64,000 nucleotides of DNA, taken from an uncultured Lysobacterales bacterium. GTDB lineage: Bacteria; Pseudomonadota; Gammaproteobacteria; Xanthomonadales; Xanthomonadaceae. Below are positions 26,929-36,000 of this stretch, piece by piece. The DNA lies in NCBI GenBank assembly GCA_946886865.1, contig CAMPJI010000002.1:1-64000 (forward strand). Direction: 5' to 3'. The position numbers were made by a program, and so were the translations under genes. Every line of letters starts with the position of its first letter. Position 1 is the first letter of the stretch. The notes beneath the pieces were generated by a model. It was not told the DNA's origin. It ran no database searches and was given only the letters and a program-made list of their open reading frames with translations.

Positions 26929-27132
26929 TCACTCGACGACGAATGTGATCCGCAGGTTGACGCGCCATTCGGTGATCGTCCCGTCGCCGGACGTGATCAC
27001 CTTGGTTTCGTTGATCCAGGCGCCCTGGATGTTCTTCACCGACTCGGCGCACTTCTTGAGGCCGGTTTTCACCGCGTCCTCCACGCTGACTTTCGACGAC
27101 GCGGTGAGTTCGATCACTTTTGCAACGGCCAT
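26929..27132 (-). CDS. Dodecin family flavin-binding protein
   Basis: Small protein of 67 residues forming a hollow dodecamer that stores or sequesters flavin. The whole sequence fits dodecin: VAKVIELTASSKVSVEDAV, the helix, and the strand pair with GAWINETKVI and EWRVNLRITFVVE. A strong AAGGAGA Shine-Dalgarno (27138-27144 on the opposite strand) fixes the start at 27132. The much longer open frame reading through this ATG overlaps aroK and aroB in antisense and is not coding. Confidence 0.93.
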   Translation of the reverse strand: MAVAKVIELTASSKVSVEDAVKTGLKKCAESVKNIQGAWINETKVITSGDGTITEWRVNLRITFVVE

Positions 27133-27251
27133 GGCGGTCTCCTTCGGGTGACGGGCCTTCCGCACGACGCGGCACGCCCGGGAGCGCCACCGTAGGCGCG
27201 CAGGCGTTAACGACGCGCGGTCATGGCCTGCGTGCGGGCACGGGCCGCGGC

Positions 27252-27257
27252 TAGAAT
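27252..27257 (+). promoter_or_regulatory. Candidate -10 box of aroK
   Basis: TAGAAT lies only 6 bases before the aroK ATG, so transcription would start at or next to the start codon and give a leaderless mRNA. No convincing -35 is seen and no Shine-Dalgarno precedes the ATG. Inference from sequence only. Confidence 0.35.
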
Positions 27258-27263
27258 CGCCCG

Positions 27264-27824
27264 ATGAATCCGGCGTCCAACCTGATCCTGGTCGGCCCCA
27301 TGGGGGCGGGCAAGTCCTGCATCGGCCGGCGGCTGGCCGAGCGCTTCGGCCTGCGGCTGGTGGATGCTGACCTGGAAATCGAACGCCGCACCGGCGCGCC
27401 GATCCCCACGATTTTCGAATGCGAGGGCGAGTCGGGTTTCCGCGCCCGCGAACGCGCGACGCTGGCCGAACTGCTGGTGGGCGACGGCATGGTGCTGGCC
27501 ACCGGCGGCGGCGCGGTGCTCGACCCGCAGACGCGTGAGGCACTGCGCGAGCGCGGCTTCGTGGTGCACCTGCACGTGACGCCCGACCAGCAACTGCAGC
27601 GGCTGGCGCGCGACCGCAGCCGGCCCCTGCTGGCCCGACCCGACCGCGAAGCCGTGCTGCACGAGCTGGCGCGCCTGCGCGAGCCGCTGTACGCACAGGT
27701 CGCGGACCTGCGCTTCGACACCGGCTGCCTGACCGCGGCGGCGGCGACCGAGCAACTGGCGCGCCTGCTCGAGCGGCACTGGCAACGCACGGCGTTCTCC
27801 ACCCGGACGGGCACCGGCCAATGA
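27264..27824 (+). CDS. aroK: Shikimate kinase
   Basis: Phosphorylates shikimate in the pathway to chorismate. The 186-residue protein has the P-loop GPMGAGKS (residues 11-18), the [11 protein letters not shown] substrate-binding aspartate region, the FRARE motif, the [11 protein letters not shown] loop and the lid arginines in RDRSRPLL. It is followed by aroB with a 4-base overlap, the usual proteobacterial aroKB pairing. No Shine-Dalgarno is visible upstream of the ATG. Confidence 0.96.
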   Translation: MNPASNLILVGPMGAGKSCIGRRLAERFGLRLVDADLEIERRTGAPIPTIFECEGESGFRARERATLAELLVGDGMVLATGGGAVLDPQTREALRERGFVVHLHVTPDQQLQRLARDRSRPLLARPDREAVLHELARLREPLYAQVADLRFDTGCLTAAAATEQLARLLERHWQRTAFSTRTGTGQ

Positions 27825-28954
27825 CGGCGGCGGACCCCGGCTTGCGCGAAGTCGACGTCGCGGGCGAGCCCGCGTACCGCATCGCGATCGGGCCCGGCCT
27901 GCTTGACGACGGCGCGCGGCTGACCGCCGCCCTGCGCGGCCGACACGCATTGATCGTCAGCGATAGCCACGTCGCACCGCTGTATGCCGACCGGCTGGAG
28001 GCGACGTTGCGCGGCGCGCGGCCGGACCTGGCGATCGGCCGCTTCGAACTGCCCGCCGGCGAGCACGAAAAGACGCTGGCGCGCTTCGGCGAGTGCCTGG
28101 ACGCCCTCGCCCGCCTTGGCGCCACGCGCGATGCCTGCGTGTTCGCGCTGGGTGGCGGCGTCGTCGGCGACCTGGCCGGCTTCGCCGCGTCGTGCTGGAT
28201 GCGCGGGATCGACATCGTGCAGGTGCCCACCACGCTGCTGGCGATGGTGGACTCCTCGGTCGGCGGCAAGACCGCCGTCGACCTGCCGGCCGGCAAGAAC
28301 CTGGTCGGCGCGTTCCATCCGCCGCGCGCGGTCATCGCCGATACCGCGACGCTGCGCACGCTGCCCGATCGAGAGCTGCGGGCCGGCCTGGCCGAGGTGG
28401 TGAAGTACGGGGCGATCTTCGACGCCGGCTTCCTCGACTGGCTCGAGGCCAACCGGTGCGCGCTGCTGGCCCGCGACGATGCCGCGCTGGCCGAGGCGAT
28501 CGCGCGCTCGTGCCGCTACAAGGCCGAGGTGGTGGCGCGTGACCCGTTCGAGCGCGGCGACCGCGCATTGCTCAACTTCGGCCACACCTTCGGCCACGCC
28601 ATCGAGGCCGAACAGGGCTACGGCGGCAGCGCCGACGGCCTCAACCACGGCGAAGCGGTCGCGGTGGGCATGGTGCTGGCCGCGCGGCTCTCCGCGCGGA
28701 CGGGAATGGCCCCGCACGCGGACGCCGAACGGCTGCAGCGACTGCTGGCGGCGTTCAGGCTGCCGGTCGACGTCCCCGCCGGCCTGTCGCCGGACGCCCT
28801 GCTCGCACGCATGCGCCTGGACAAGAAGGCCGCGGCCGACGGCTTGCGCTTCATCCTGTGGGACGGCGCCGGCCGGGCGCGGCTGGTGGCCGGCGTGGAC
28901 GAGGCCGACGTGCTCGCCGTGCTGGCCACGCCCTCCGACTCGTCGCGCCTGTAG
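27821..28954 (+). CDS. aroB: 3-dehydroquinate synthase
   Basis: NAD- and metal-dependent cyclisation of DAHP to 3-dehydroquinate, the second shikimate step. The 377-residue protein shows the nucleotide-binding [31 protein letters not shown], the metal-ligand region [13 protein letters not shown] and [11 protein letters not shown], followed by [11 protein letters not shown]. Length and motif order are normal. It overlaps aroK by 4 bases and is followed by a repeat array. Confidence 0.97.
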   Translation: MTAADPGLREVDVAGEPAYRIAIGPGLLDDGARLTAALRGRHALIVSDSHVAPLYADRLEATLRGARPDLAIGRFELPAGEHEKTLARFGECLDALARLGATRDACVFALGGGVVGDLAGFAASCWMRGIDIVQVPTTLLAMVDSSVGGKTAVDLPAGKNLVGAFHPPRAVIADTATLRTLPDRELRAGLAEVVKYGAIFDAGFLDWLEANRCALLARDDAALAEAIARSCRYKAEVVARDPFERGDRALLNFGHTFGHAIEAEQGYGGSADGLNHGEAVAVGMVLAARLSARTGMAPHADAERLQRLLAAFRLPVDVPAGLSPDALLARMRLDKKAAADGLRFILWDGAGRARLVAGVDEADVLAVLATPSDSSRL

Positions 28955-29136
28955 GAGCGGCTTCAGCCGCGATCCCGATCGTCGCGTCGCGATCCGCAAG
29001 TCCTGTTGGAGCGACGTAAGTCGCGACCCGTCGCTCCGTTACACGCGTGGGTCGCGACTTACGTCGCTCCTACAAAGAAATCCGGGGGTGCCATGCGAGG
29101 CCGGAGGCCGTTCGCGGCTGAAGCCGCTCCTACAGG
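28950..29136. repeat. Nested REP-type array A-B-B'-A' after aroB
   Basis: Four hairpin units of about 25 bases. Unit A (GTAGGAGCGGCTTCAGCCGC) is at 28950-28974 and inverted at about 29110-29136. Unit B (GGAGCGACGTAAGTCGCGAC) is at about 29005-29027 and inverted at about 29050-29074. The whole could fold into one long nested palindrome. The units start with GTAG, like the SMAG REP elements described in Stenotrophomonas, which RAYT-type transposases are thought to move. The first unit overlaps the aroB stop region. Confidence 0.8.
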
Positions 29137-29196
29137 GGCGCGCACCCGGCGCACCGGGCATAGCGGCCGACGCAACGCCGGCCCGGCGCCAGCGGC

Positions 29197-29202
29197 TACA
29201 AT
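29197..29202 (+). promoter_or_regulatory. Candidate -10 box of the WGR gene
   Basis: TACAAT ends 9 bases before the ATG at 29212, leaving room for almost no 5' untranslated region. No matching -35 was found. Low-confidence call. Confidence 0.3.
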
Positions 29203-29211
29203 CCCCGCCCC

Positions 29212-29466
29212 ATGCGCATGCTCCTGCAACAACGGCCCGACGGCCCCGAGGCCCCGCGCTTCGTGCAACTGATGCTGCAACCCGACCTGCTGGGCGGGTG
29301 GACGCTGGTGCGCGAGTCCGGCCAGATCGGCGGGCGCAGCCAGTTGCGGCGCGAGCAGTTCCTGGACCGCGACAGCGCGTTCGCCGCGCTGGAGCAGGCC
29401 CGCGATGCGCAGATCAAGCGCGGGTTCCAGCTGATGTTCACCCAAGGCAGCGAAGCACCGCGCTAG
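29212..29466 (+). CDS. WGR domain-containing protein
   Basis: Small protein of 84 residues that is essentially one WGR domain: a beta-rich start ([25 protein letters not shown], a variant of the WGR motif with [13 protein letters not shown]) and a final helix with [20 protein letters not shown] domains occur in PARPs and in bacterial DNA- or nucleic-acid-associated proteins, but the role of stand-alone bacterial copies is not established. It sits between a repeat array and hemE (82 bases away). A second ATG two codons in is possible. Confidence 0.8.
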   Translation: MRMLLQQRPDGPEAPRFVQLMLQPDLLGGWTLVRESGQIGGRSQLRREQFLDRDSAFAALEQARDAQIKRGFQLMFTQGSEAPR

Positions 29467-29548
29467 GCGCCCGCTCGCACCGCGCCCCGTCCCGATCCCG
29501 CGCCGGTCGCCGCCGGCCGTGCCCCGCACGACAGTTTTCGAGAACCGC

Positions 29549-30622
29549 ATGTCCAACACCCTGCATAACGACCGCTTCCTCCGTGCCCTCCGCCGCGAGC
29601 CCGTGGACCGCACGCCCGTGTGGCTGATGCGCCAGGCCGGCCGCTACCTGCCCGAGTACCGCGCCACCCGCAAGCAGGCCGGCAGCTTCATGGGGCTGGC
29701 GAAGAATCCGGAGTTGGCCTGCGAGGTCACGCTGCAGCCGCTGCGCCGCTACCCGCTGGATGCGGCGATCCTGTTTTCCGACATCCTCACCGTGCCCGAC
29801 GCAATGGGCCTGGGGCTGTACTTCGTCGAGGGCGAAGGCCCGAAGTTCGAGCGCCCGGTGCGCAGCGCCGATGACATCGCGCGACTGGCCGTACCGGACA
29901 TGGACGGCGAGCTGCGTTACGTGATGGACGCGGTTCGCACGATCCGCCGCGAGCTCGACGGCTCGGTGCCGCTGATCGGTTTCTCCGGCAGCCCGTGGAC
30001 GCTGGCCTGTTACATGGTCGAAGGCGGCGGCAGCAAGGACTTCGCGCGGGTGAAGTCGCTGGCGATGAACGACCCGGCGGCGATGCACCGGCTGCTGGAG
30101 GTCACCACCGACGCCGTCATCGCGTACCTGGATGCGCAGCGGCTGGCCGGCGCGCAGGCGATGCAGGTATTCGACACCTGGGGCGGCGTGCTGTCGCCGT
30201 CGATGTACCGCGAGTTCTCGCTGCGCTACCTGCAGCGCATCGCGCGCGAACTGCCGCGCGGCGAAGGCGACACGGCCGCGCCGCTGATCCTGTTCGGCAA
30301 GGGCAACGGCGCCTACGTCGAGGACCTGTCCAACACCGGCGCGCAGGGCGTGGGCGTGGACTGGACGATCGACCTGGGCGACGCCGCGCGCCGCGCCGGC
30401 GGCCGTGTCGCGATCCAGGGCAACCTCGACCCGGTGACGCTGTACGCGCAGCCCGATGCGATCCGCCGCGAAGTCGGCCGCGCGCTCGACAGCTACCGCG
30501 AAGGCAACGGCGGCTCGCTCGACGGCCACGTGTTCAACCTCGGCCACGGCATGTCGCCGGACATGGACCCCGACCACGTCGCGGTGCTGGTGGATGCGGT
30601 GCACGAGTTGAGCGCGCGTTGA
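29549..30622 (+). CDS. hemE: Uroporphyrinogen decarboxylase
   Basis: Decarboxylates the four acetate side chains of uroporphyrinogen III to give coproporphyrinogen III for heme. The 357-residue protein has the N-terminal signature [16 protein letters not shown], the [15 protein letters not shown] segment, and the second signature region [21 protein letters not shown], with [15 protein letters not shown] at the end. Start ATG 29549 gives the standard N-terminus; an upstream in-frame start at 29519 would add ten residues without support. Confidence 0.97.
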   Translation: MSNTLHNDRFLRALRREPVDRTPVWLMRQAGRYLPEYRATRKQAGSFMGLAKNPELACEVTLQPLRRYPLDAAILFSDILTVPDAMGLGLYFVEGEGPKFERPVRSADDIARLAVPDMDGELRYVMDAVRTIRRELDGSVPLIGFSGSPWTLACYMVEGGGSKDFARVKSLAMNDPAAMHRLLEVTTDAVIAYLDAQRLAGAQAMQVFDTWGGVLSPSMYREFSLRYLQRIARELPRGEGDTAAPLILFGKGNGAYVEDLSNTGAQGVGVDWTIDLGDAARRAGGRVAIQGNLDPVTLYAQPDAIRREVGRALDSYREGNGGSLDGHVFNLGHGMSPDMDPDHVAVLVDAVHELSAR

Positions 30623-30646
30623 GCCCGAAGAAGGAACCCAGCTCCT

Positions 30647-30722
30647 TGTAGGAGCGACGCAAGTCGCGACCGCGGAACACGCGTGCGTCGCCATCGGGGT
30701 CCGATCGCGACTCACGCCGCCC
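30647..30722. repeat. B-type REP unit with degenerate inverted partner
   Basis: A GTAG-headed B unit at 30647-30670 (GGAGCGACGCAAGTCGCGAC, one change from the consensus) faces a degraded inverted copy near 30705-30722. The pair lies between the hemE stop and the convergent hybrid kinase stop; otherwise no gene is seen in this 180-base gap. Confidence 0.65.
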
Positions 30723-30802
30723 GCACGGGAACACGGCGGGTATCGCGCAGACGGCGTCCGGTCGACGGATGGCCTCGTGGGTCGAAGCAACACCGTGCGC
30801 CG

Positions 30803-33800
30803 TCAGTCGCATACCACCTCGCCACACGAAGGCGCGCGAGCGCGCGCGGAGGATGAACCGCCCGCCTCCACGCCCTTGATGGCCCGCGCCAGCATGGCGC
30901 CGGTGACCGGCTTGCGCACGAACCCGTCGAAGCCCGCCTCGCGGGCCTGTGGCTCCGCCTCCGGGTCGGCGCGCGCGGTGATCGCCAGCAGCGGCCCCGC
31001 ATAGCCCTGCAGCCGCAACTGCCGCGCCAGCGCCAGTCCGTCCATGCCCGGCAGGTCGAGGTCGAGCAGCGCCAGCTGCGGCGGCAGGCGCGTCGCCTCC
31101 ACGAGCGCCGCGAGGCCATGCGGCGCATGGCGCACGCGGTGGCCCTGCGCGCGCAGCAGGCCCGACAGCACGTCGGCCACCGTGGGGTCATCCTCGACCA
31201 GCAGGATGTCGCGGCCGGCCGCACGACCGGCCGCCGCGGCTTCCGGCTCGGGCAGCGGCGCGCCGGGTGCCCGCGGCAACGGCAGCTCGACGATGAAACG
31301 GCTGCCGCGACCCGGCGCGCTCTCCACGCGGATCGCGCCGCCCATCGCCGCCGCCAGTTCCTGGCTTATCGCCAACCCCAGGCCGCTGCCACCGTATCGA
31401 CGCTGGGTCGCCTCACCGTCCGCCTGGGAGAAGCGCTGGAACAGCCGCGCCTGTTGCGCCAGGTCCAACCCGGGCCCGGTGTCGGCAACGGTGAACCGCA
31501 CCCCGTCGTCGACGGCGTCCACGCGCAGGGCCACCTGCCCGCGCTCGGTGAACTTGATCGCGTTGCCCAGCAGGTTGAGCAGGATCTGGCAGACCCGCTT
31601 GGCATCGCCCGCCACCACCAGCGGAACCTCCCCGTCCACGTCGATGCGCAGGGCCAGCCCGCGCTGCCGGGCCAGCGGCGCCATCAGCGCCTCGGCCTCG
31701 CGCACCAGCTCGTGCAGGCGGAACGGACGCGACTCCAGCTGCATCCGGCCGGCTTCGATGCGCGCCAGGTCGAGCGCATCGTTGACCAGCCGCAGCAGGT
31801 GCTCGCCGGCCTGCCGGATCGAACGCACCTGGGCCTGCTGGCGTGCATCCAGCGGCGTGTCCAGCAGCAGCTCGCTCATGCCCAGCACGCCCGTCATCGG
31901 CGTGCGCACCTCGTGGCCGAGCGTGGCGAGGAACCGGCTTTTGGCCTCGGAGGCGCGCTGCGCGACCTGGCGCTCGTGCTCGGCGCGCTGCCACGCCAGG
32001 CGGCGTCGCTGGCGCTGCCGGTAGCTAGTCCATGCCATCCACGCCAGCGCGCCGAGCAGCAGCACCGCCGCCGTCCGCGCCGCCGACGTGCGCCACCACG
32101 GCGGCTGGATGCGGAAGCGCACGGCCTGTACCGCCGAGCGGTTGCCATGCGCGTCGATCCCGCGCGCGTGCAGGGTGTAGCCACCGGGGGCCAAGCCCGC
32201 GAGGACGCGATCGGCGCCCTGCGCGTGCGCCAGCCAGTGCGTGTCGTACCCGTCCAGCCGGGTCTCGTAGCGGTTGCCCGCCGGCGCGTCGAAGGCCAGC
32301 AGCCGCAGCTGCACGCGCAGCTCGCGCGTGCCCGGCGCCAGCGTCCACACCGCCTCGCCGGGCGATCGCGGCGCGGCGCGCCACCCGCCGGCGTGGCGCG
32401 TGTCCACGCCCAGGGTCCGCAGCACCGGCACGTCGGGCGGAGGCTCCGCGCCCCGTGTATCCAGGCGCACGACCGCGCCGTCGGCGGTGGCGGCCAGCAG
32501 CCGGCCTGCGCCATCGAGGGCCAGTGCACGCTTGACGAACTCCTGGCTGGAGAGGCCGTCGTGCAGCCCGAAGTGGCGCACCTGCCCGCGTGCCGGGTCC
32601 CACCGGTACAGCCCGCGCAGGCTGGACACCCAGACGCGCCCCGCCCCGTCGACCTCCAGCCCCGACCCTTCGACCGCCGGAATGCCGGCGTCCGGACCGA
32701 CCCGGTGCGTCCGATGCCAGCCACCGGGGGCCGGCTCGAACCGCTGCAGCCCCTGGAGCCGCTGCAGCCAGAGTGCGCCCCCCGGTTCGAACCCGAACGC
32801 GAACACGCGGTCGCTGCCCGGCAGCCCGTGTTCGCGGATGAGCCGCTCGCGTGCGGGGTCCCAGCGCCACAGGCCTCGCGCGTCGGCCAGCCACAGTCGA
32901 CCCTGCGGATCGAAGCGCATCGCCTCGATGTCGGCGGTGCCCAGGCCGTGGGCGCCTGCCGGCCAGCTGCGCCGCACCCGTCCCTCGGCGTCGCGCTGCT
33001 GCAGGCCCGCGCCGGCGAAGGCCGCCCACAGCGTGCCGTCGGGCGCGGCCGCCAGCTGCACCAGCGCGCCGTCCAGGGGCGGGTCGGCCTCGCCCCGCCG
33101 CCAACGCCGGACCGCGCCGGTGCGCGGGTCCAACCGGGCCAGGCCGGAGCGCTGGCCCAGCCACAGCCGTCCCGCGGCGTCGACGGCGGCCGACATCGGC
33201 TGCACCCCCTCCAGCGCGCGGCGCGTTGCGGGCGCCAGCGGCTCGACGCGGCCGTCGTCGTGGAGCCGGTCGATGCCACCGCCGTGACCCACCAGCCAGG
33301 CCCCATCGCCGTCCGGCACCAGCGCGCGGTACAGCGCGTCCGACAGCCCGCCGTCGCCCTGCACGTAGCGCTGGATCCGCTGCCACCCCGGTCGCAGGTA
33401 GCCCAGGCCGCTGCCGGCCACCGGCACCCACAGCCCACCGCCCCGCTGCGTCAACAGCTGGAACAGCGGCCGCACCGGGCCGTGCGTGTCCAACGGCGTC
33501 GGCGCCGGCAGGCCGTCGGCCGGGAGCCGCCATAACTGCCGGGCCGCGGCGATCCAGTGGCCACCGTCACCGTCGTCCACGATGTCGAACACGCTGTTGG
33601 GCGCGGCGAACATCGGCGACCAGGCCGGGGTGTGCCACCGCCCCGCGGTGTCGCGACGGAACACGCCGGTGGAGGCGCCGACCCACAGCCCGTCGGCCAG
33701 CGCGCTCACCGAGTACACGACCGGCGTCGGCGAGGGGCCGGGCAGCGGCACGCGCTCGAAATCGCGGCCCGTCCACCGGGCCAGCCCGCTCGGGGTCGCC

Positions 33801-34435
33801 ACCCACAGGCGGCCCTCGCCCTCGGGCTCCAGCGCCAGCACCGTGGCGGACGGCAGGCTGCGCGGGTCGCCCTCGCGCGGGACGTGGCGGGTGATGCGTC
33901 CTGACGCCGACACCCGGTGCAGGCCGCCGTCGTAGGTGCCGAACCACAGCGCACCGCCATGGCTGGCCAGCGCCCACACGTCGTCACTGCCCATCGCCGC
34001 GTGCGTGGCCCGGCGGTAGTGCGCGAAGTTGGCGCGCCGGCGGCCGAGCACACTCAGCCCACGGCCCTCGACCGCCACCCACACGCGGTCGTGCACATCG
34101 ACGTGGACCGCGGTGACGTAGTTGCCCGGCAACGACCCGGGCGCGTCGGGGTCGTGGCGCCACGTGCGCACCTCGACGCCGTCGTAGCGCGCCAGCCCGT
34201 CGCTGGTCGCCAGCCACAGGTAGCCATTGCGGTCGCGCGCCAGGCCGTTGATGTTGCTGGACGGCAACCCGTCGGCGACGCCCAGCAGGCGAGGCCTGGG
34301 GGTCTCCGGGCCGGCCGCGCGCGCCAGGGTCACGGCGGCGCAGGCCACGGCGGCCAGGGCCGCACGCCACGCCAGCGCACGCAGGCGGCGCGCACGGTAC
34401 GGGGGCCGGGAGGTGTTCTGCAGATCGCTTCGCAT
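30803..34435 (-). CDS. Two-component propeller hybrid histidine kinase with receiver domain
   Basis: One of the largest genes here, 1210 residues. Order: signal or anchor segment (about 20-40), a periplasmic sensor made of many two-component-regulator propeller repeats (about 50-700; SSNINGLARDRNGYLWLATSDGLARYDG is split among strands), a Y_Y_Y domain (about 710-780), one membrane helix, HisKA with GHEVRTPMTGVLGM (His about 840), HATPase_c with DTGPGLD and GSGLGLAIS, and a receiver with the phosphoacceptor in LLDLDLPGMDG (about 1125). No DNA-binding domain, unlike many Bacteroidetes homologues. Start 34435 is chosen for the basic/hydrophobic leader. The signal is unknown. Confidence 0.92.
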   Translation of the reverse strand: MRSDLQNTSRPPYRARRLRALAWRAALAAVACAAVTLARAAGPETPRPRLLGVADGLPSSNINGLARDRNGYLWLATSDGLARYDGVEVRTWRHDPDAPGSLPGNYVTAVHVDVHDRVWVAVEGRGLSVLGRRRANFAHYRRATHAAMGSDDVWALASHGGALWFGTYDGGLHRVSASGRITRHVPREGDPRSLPSATVLALEPEGEGRLWVATPSGLARWTGRDFERVPLPGPSPTPVVYSVSALADGLWVGASTGVFRRDTAGRWHTPAWSPMFAAPNSVFDIVDDGDGGHWIAAARQLWRLPADGLPAPTPLDTHGPVRPLFQLLTQRGGGLWVPVAGSGLGYLRPGWQRIQRYVQGDGGLSDALYRALVPDGDGAWLVGHGGGIDRLHDDGRVEPLAPATRRALEGVQPMSAAVDAAGRLWLGQRSGLARLDPRTGAVRRWRRGEADPPLDGALVQLAAAPDGTLWAAFAGAGLQQRDAEGRVRRSWPAGAHGLGTADIEAMRFDPQGRLWLADARGLWRWDPARERLIREHGLPGSDRVFAFGFEPGGALWLQRLQGLQRFEPAPGGWHRTHRVGPDAGIPAVEGSGLEVDGAGRVWVSSLRGLYRWDPARGQVRHFGLHDGLSSQEFVKRALALDGAGRLLAATADGAVVRLDTRGAEPPPDVPVLRTLGVDTRHAGGWRAAPRSPGEAVWTLAPGTRELRVQLRLLAFDAPAGNRYETRLDGYDTHWLAHAQGADRVLAGLAPGGYTLHARGIDAHGNRSAVQAVRFRIQPPWWRTSAARTAAVLLLGALAWMAWTSYRQRQRRRLAWQRAEHERQVAQRASEAKSRFLATLGHEVRTPMTGVLGMSELLLDTPLDARQQAQVRSIRQAGEHLLRLVNDALDLARIEAGRMQLESRPFRLHELVREAEALMAPLARQRGLALRIDVDGEVPLVVAGDAKRVCQILLNLLGNAIKFTERGQVALRVDAVDDGVRFTVADTGPGLDLAQQARLFQRFSQADGEATQRRYGGSGLGLAISQELAAAMGGAIRVESAPGRGSRFIVELPLPRAPGAPLPEPEAAAAGRAAGRDILLVEDDPTVADVLSGLLRAQGHRVRHAPHGLAALVEATRLPPQLALLDLDLPGMDGLALARQLRLQGYAGPLLAITARADPEAEPQAREAGFDGFVRKPVTGAMLARAIKGVEAGGSSSARARAPSCGEVVCD

Positions 34436-34625
34436 ACCCGCTCCATGGGTGGTCAGCGCGGCGCGGCCGCGCGCAGCGGCGTCCTGCCGGTGCGGAGCGA
34501 TAGCCTCGGGGATCGCGCGGCCGCCCGCAACCCGTCGTGACGCTGCGTTGCGCCGGGCGTGCATGGCGGGGGCCGCTGGGCCTAGTATCGTGGCCCGCGA
34601 CGACCCGCCCGGTTCGAGAAGCCCG

Positions 34626-35432
34626 ATGCGTCCAGCGCCCCGCACCGCCGTGATCCCCCTGCTCGCTTCCCTGCTCGCCGCGCTGGCCGCCGCACCAGCC
34701 ACCGCCGAGGAAGCCGAGCCCTACGCCATCGACCCGGTGCACACGCGGGTGATGTTCGCGGTCGGGCACGCCGGATTTTCCAGTGCGTTGGGCACGGTGT
34801 CGGGCAGCACCGGCGCGCTGCTGTTCGACCCCGAGGACTGGACCACCGCGCGCCTGGACGTGCGCGTGCCGGTGGCCGCGCTCGACCTGGGCGACGACGG
34901 CTGGAACCGCGCCACGCTGGCGCGCAACCTGCTCGACGCGCAGCAATACCCCGAGGCCCGCTTCGTATCCCGCGAGGTGACCCCGGTCGGCGAAGACACG
35001 GCACGCGCCTGCGGCGAGTTGACCCTGCGCGGGGTCACCCGGCCGCTGTGCATGGACGTCACGCTCAATGCGCTCAAGCGCCACCCGATGCCGCCGTTCC
35101 GCCGCACCGCCGGGTTCTCCGCCACCGCCACGCTCAGCCGTGCCGACTACGGCATCACCGCATGGCAGTCGGTGATCGGCGACGAAGTGGCGCTGCGCAT
35201 CGAAGCCGAAGCGGTGCGGGACAACGATGCGATGGCGGCGTTCGGGCCCCCGCCGGCACCGGCAGACGGGCCGGCCGGCGCACCGCCCGCTTCAACGGAG
35301 CCCGCTTCAACGGAGCCCGCTTCAACCGAGCCCACTTCAACCGAGCCCGCGCCCGCCGCACCGGAGATCTCCCGTAACGAAGCCGACTCGCGCGCCGATC
35401 CGCCACCCGACCCTGTCGAGCCCACGCCATGA
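34626..35432 (+). CDS. YceI family periplasmic protein with Pro/Thr/Glu repeat tail
   Basis: A 268-residue exported lipocalin-like protein. It has a signal peptide (1 to about 27, cut after ATA), a YceI domain (about 30-205, YAIDPVHTRVMFAVGHAG, and RADYGITAWQSVIGDEV) and an unusual low-complexity tail (about 215-268). The tail contains four 5-residue repeats of the type AST/EP encoded by a 15-base tandem repeat. YceI proteins bind isoprenoid-type ligands. It overlaps the cytochrome b561 gene by 4 bases and shares the locus with a second yceI. TAGTAT at 34583-34588 may be its -10 box. Confidence 0.9.
   Translation: MRPAPRTAVIPLLASLLAALAAAPATAEEAEPYAIDPVHTRVMFAVGHAGFSSALGTVSGSTGALLFDPEDWTTARLDVRVPVAALDLGDDGWNRATLARNLLDAQQYPEARFVSREVTPVGEDTARACGELTLRGVTRPLCMDVTLNALKRHPMPPFRRTAGFSATATLSRADYGITAWQSVIGDEVALRIEAEAVRDNDAMAAFGPPPAPADGPAGAPPASTEPASTEPASTEPTSTEPAPAAPEISRNEADSRADPPPDPVEPTP
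35291..35350 (+). repeat. Four-copy 15-base in-frame tandem repeat
   Basis: Copies at 35291, 35306, 35321 and 35336, the first two identical (TTCAACGGAGCCCGC) and the others with one or two changes. Each encodes five residues of the YceI tail (Ser-Thr-Glu-Pro-Ala type), so unit loss or gain keeps the frame. Confidence 0.9.
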
Positions 35433-35989
35433 CCCTCAAGAACACCGACCAGCGCTGGGGCGCGGTCAGCCAGTGGCTGCACTGGACCGTGGTGCTGCTG
35501 ATCATCGGTCTGGCCACCGTCGGCCTGCTGATGACGGAGATGCCCAACTCGCCACGCAAGATCGAGATCTACGCGCTGCACAAGTCGTTCGGGCTGACGG
35601 TGCTGGCACTGGCGGCGATCCGCCTGGCGTGGCGGCTGTATGCGGGCACGCCGGCGCCCGTGCCCGGCACGCCCCGCTGGCAGGCGCGCATCGCCTCGCT
35701 CACGCATGCGCTGCTGTACGGGGTGCTGTTCGCCATGCCGCTGACCGGTTGGCTGTTCAATTCCGCGGCCGGCTATCCGCTGCAATTCTTCGGCCTGTTC
35801 AACCTGCCGGCGCTGACCGGCAGCGACGAGGCGTTGCGCGAGACGGCGCTGTCACTGCACGAGGGCGGCTTCTGGGTGCTGCTGGCGCTGGTGGTGCTGC
35901 ATGCAGGTGCCGCGTTCTACCATCACCTGTTCCTGGAAGACGCGACCCTGCGGCGGATGCTGCCGGGCCGCCGCCCGCCGTCGTCCTGA
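35429..35989 (+). CDS. Cytochrome b561
   Basis: Inner-membrane di-heme b-type cytochrome, 186 residues with four membrane helices. Candidate heme-ligand histidines are in SQWLHWTVV (helix 1), LHKSFGL, LTHALLYG and VVLHAGAAFYHH (helix 4). It lies between two yceI genes, overlapping the first by 4 bases and 11 bases before the second; yceI-b561 pairing is common and suggests electron transfer linked to a quinone or isoprenoid ligand, but the reaction is not known. Confidence 0.94.
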   Translation: MTLKNTDQRWGAVSQWLHWTVVLLIIGLATVGLLMTEMPNSPRKIEIYALHKSFGLTVLALAAIRLAWRLYAGTPAPVPGTPRWQARIASLTHALLYGVLFAMPLTGWLFNSAAGYPLQFFGLFNLPALTGSDEALRETALSLHEGGFWVLLALVVLHAGAAFYHHLFLEDATLRRMLPGRRPPSS

Positions 35990-36000
35990 CCGGAGTCGCC

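Noticed and set aside
26929..28452. 507-codon frame including dodecin
   Set aside because: Only the last 67 codons are real (strong Shine-Dalgarno and dodecin fold); the rest is antisense to aroK/aroB.
28950..29136. CRISPR array
   Set aside because: The repeats are inverted hairpin units of two types without regular spacers, and no cas genes are present.
31118..33535. 805-codon plus-strand open frame opposite the hybrid kinase
   Set aside because: High-GC coding shadow; the composition (Gln/Arg/His-rich) matches no domain, while the minus-strand kinase has all expected motifs.
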